DNA from: Hoylesella shahii DSM 15611 = JCM 12083
Lineage (GTDB): Bacteria; Bacteroidota; Bacteroidia; Bacteroidales; Bacteroidaceae
Assembly (NCBI RefSeq): GCF_000613445.1
Contig: NZ_BAIZ01000028.1
Span: 1 to 45,228 of the forward strand
Reading direction: 5' to 3'
Length of the DNA: 45,228 bases
The notes beneath the pieces are model-generated. The model made no database searches and was not told where the DNA came from. It was given only the letters and a program-made list of their open reading frames with translations. The position numbers were made by a program, and so were the translations under genes. This document shows positions 45,106 through 45,228 of the stretch, one piece after another; the first letter of the stretch is position 1, and the number at the start of each line of letters is the position of its first letter.

Positions 45106-45228
45106 AGTCCGTTTTATATTGTAAATAATGAGCTGTGCTAATCGCTTCAGGACTATATAGGGCACTTTTTGCCAACTTGTATTACTGTTTTAGCCCTGTT
45201 TACTGGCTTTTGTGTTTGAAAATTATTA

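Overview
The window looks like chromosomal DNA of an oral- or gut-type Bacteroidota, most likely Prevotella or a close relative. The evidence is the many TAnnTTTG promoter boxes with upstream TTTG/TTG elements, capsule genes of the Bacteroidales kind (SLBB export protein, Wzi barrel), an outer-membrane beta-barrel next to a peptide precursor, DUF4922 and DUF4846 proteins, and the AguA/AguB polyamine pair. Species is not determined. Eleven single-base frame breaks interrupt otherwise intact genes. Ten are a lost base and one is a gained base, mostly beside short runs of one nucleotide. I treat most of them as likely sequence errors and annotate across them.

Layout. 2-112 is the tail of an unknown rightward gene, followed by a long hairpin. 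177-9462 is a leftward capsule/exopolysaccharide operon: SLBB export protein, Wzz-like chain-length protein, Wzy-like polymerase, Wzx-like flippase, two GT4 glycosyltransferases and a NodB deacetylase. 9860-11916 holds a lipoprotein and a Wzi-family capsule barrel. 12132-16072 holds an AmpG-like MFS transporter, a SpoIID/LytB protein and a DUF4922 HIT/GalT-like protein, possibly a wall-fragment recycling group. 16073-17610 is a large gene-free stretch with a precise 22-bp tandem repeat and a possible structured leader for a small Asp-box protein (17611-17955). 18221-19894 is a WecA-like and PglC-like pair that starts lipid-linked glycan synthesis. 20420-21903 is a flotillin-like protein. 22133-23654 is a tandem pair of paralogous lipoproteins. 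24069-26052 is aguB and aguA. 26269-27708 is a FetA/FetB-like transporter. 27942-28046 is a 34-residue peptide gene with its own promoter and terminator.

The most interesting region is 29501-37002, a leftward cassette resembling the grasp-with-spasm class of ATP-grasp peptides (graspetides). In order it encodes an outer-membrane barrel, a 78-residue precursor (frame-broken here) whose core carries repeated Tyr-Asp-Ser units, a perfect 15-bp hairpin, an ATP-grasp ligase, an unknown 74-residue protein, a SPASM-type partner that has lost the cluster cysteines, a C39-peptidase ABC exporter and an unusually short membrane-fusion protein. The expected flow is leader recognition, side-chain ester or amide ring formation by the ligase, leader removal and export by the C39 transporter, and passage or uptake through the barrel. 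The maturation genes are clearly more AT-rich than the flanks, which suggests acquisition.

37003-37635 contains the decayed end of a DNA/RNA endonuclease gene. The right end is mostly housekeeping: Nif3-like protein, C4 zinc-ribbon protein, a Cys/Lys-rich exported protein, a TerB-DnaJ protein, a bile-acid-symporter-family transporter, an HSDR_N-domain protein, holA, and an XRE regulator behind an AT-rich region full of TGTAAA dyads. No tRNA, rRNA, CRISPR array or intact insertion sequence was seen.
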